Below are positions 62,902-64,000 of a DNA stretch of 64,000 nt, one piece after another. The stretch's first letter is position 1. Each line of letters begins with the position of its first letter. The stretch comes from Bursaphelenchus xylophilus (lineage: Eukaryota; Nematoda; Chromadorea; Rhabditida; Aphelenchoididae). The position numbers and the translations under genes were made by a program. Below the pieces are notes generated by a model. The model had not been told where the DNA came from and searched no databases. It saw nothing but the letters and a program-made list of their open reading frames with translations. The stretch is from assembly GCA_904066235.2 (NCBI GenBank), contig CAJFCV020000004.1, positions 434,001 through 498,000 of the forward strand, read 5' to 3'.

Positions 62902-63882
62902 ATGCTTTGCAAAAGTCTCTGTTTCTTTCTCCTGATCACAACTGCCGCAGCGACGATTTCCGATGGCTTTTATCAACATATTTTGGAGAATTTTGGAAAG
63001 GAAATAGCCGAGATTGTGGCCAGAAGAGATGTGGGAGAGAAGGGAAGTTTCGGAGGTGGGGAAAGTGTTGGGCCGATCAGGCAAAAGTGAGTTTTCCTAC
63101 AAAAGTTTTGAGGGGAAATCAATGTGATTTTGGTGAAAAAATAAAAAATTAAGAACTGTCTTGAAGCTTGGCCAAAGTTGACATTAAAATTGTCAAAGAG
63201 GTTTCTGAAACTTTTTGCTCGCGCTTTGCAGAAATAACCGAGATTTTTGGACCGAAAGTCAGAAAAAATGTGAAATTTTTTTTGCAAATTTTGCCATGAA
63301 AAGTTGCATGTCTATTTCTACCGTTGAGAGTAATGTTTTCACAAAAAAAAATAATTTTTTCCGCACGAAACCGGCAAAGATATGGCCAAAAAGTGGTCTT
63401 TCTCTAACCGCTCTTCGAATTTCGCATGCTCTCTCGGCGAAAAAGGTCGTTCAATATCTCAGACCTCCTTGAAAAACATGAGCTAAAACTTTAAGGGATT
63501 TTCTGACCTATGTCCAAAGTGTGTGAAAAATTTAAAGAAAATCTGAGCGTCACACTTGGGGAGACTTTAGTTGTGAGCAGGGATTCCAACTCATCAAACA
63601 AATTTCAGTAAAATCCCGATTGTCTTTGCGCACGGTCAAACGCGGCTAGCCGGGAATCTAAACTACATCTTAACGAACTTCCTCGACAATGGCTACACTT
63701 TCGATGAGCTTTATGCCACCACCTATGGCACAAATGTGACCTTGGAGAACCATCTCTCGGATGAACTGCATTGTCATTACGTCAAGGGGTTGCGTTGGAT
63801 GTTAGAGGCAGTTGCATCCTACACACAGCACAGGCAGGTCGATGTGATTGGTTTCTCATTCGGAGCTGGGCTGGCTCGAAAA
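62902..63882 (+). CDS. Secreted class 2 (LIPS-type) lipase, partial (cut by window end)
   Basis: Exon 1 is 62902-63086 (signal peptide MLCKSLCFFLLITTAAATIS). Exon 2 is 63609-63882, after ATTTCAG and before GTATGG. They join in frame as NKIPIVFAHGQTRLAG. Exon lengths (185 and 274) equal those of the inverted partner at 58196-61981. The nucleophile elbow here is GFSFG, the canonical glycine form. Later exons, with the acid and histidine, must lie beyond 64000. The upstream frame is open, but the first hydrophobic leader begins at this ATG. Confidence 0.9.
63140..63560. repeat. Family H copy in lipase intron 1 (right arm)
   Basis: Ends AAAATCTGAGCGTCACACTT; mirror of 61322-61735. Confidence 0.7.
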
Positions 63883-64000
63883 GTATGGCTTTTTTGTTGA
63901 TACTGCATGACAAAAAATATACTATTGCTCAATGTGCAGGGTGACAAAAAATGCAACTCACATAGTCCTCTAACTACGACATATCTAATCGGTTTCAAAG

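Overview
The window is nematode nuclear DNA. Two things support this: it carries a member of the nematode-specific MLT-10 (moulting cycle) family, and its genes have GT-AG introns whose acceptors fit the nematode TTTTCAG consensus. The sequence is AT-rich with many A and T runs and is full of short palindromic transposons. I infer a free-living or entomophilic rhabditid-type nematode with a repeat-expanded genome, but I cannot name the species. The genes were rebuilt exon by exon from splice signals and reading-frame continuity, not by alignment.

Layout. (1) 1059-2502, minus: a small ten-cysteine Ly6/three-finger-like surface protein, with unexplained coding-looking exons just upstream. (2) 2.5-24.6 kb: almost no genes. 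It holds TA-flanked palindromic elements, two hAT-type elements with perfect 8-bp target duplications, several tandem repeats, and short GC-richer islands of unique sequence. (3) 24.6-31.4 kb: fragments of a membrane-receptor-like gene (minus), interrupted by a 1.6-kb mariner-ended element and a 2.4-kb stack of three nested elements. Beside it lies a 177/180-bp array that looks like a tandemly duplicated exon. (4) 31-38 kb: repeats and unassigned sequence. (5) 38079-46807, plus: a complete ten-exon MLT-10-family gene of 705 codons with introns full of repeats. (6) 47668-49291, minus: a 176-aa four-helix membrane protein. (7) 52.0-64.0 kb: a secreted class 2 (LIPS-type) lipase cluster with two complete minus-strand genes, an orphan exon in the opposite orientation, and a third plus-strand gene cut by the window end. 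The second and third genes form a head-to-head inverted duplication.

The genes suggest a surface and extracellular theme (cuticle moulting, secreted lipases, membrane proteins), but nothing shows a shared pathway or operon. The most unusual part is the repeat biology. Many element families that insert at TA (called A to F here) share long inverted termini, and several otherwise different ones carry many copies of one palindromic word, GCACTGTGC or GCACGGTGC. They are often inserted inside one another so that each boundary TA can still be read. A separate family with 3-bp target duplications carries tRNA-like cores with RNA polymerase III A and B boxes. No intact transposase gene was found, so all these elements look non-autonomous.
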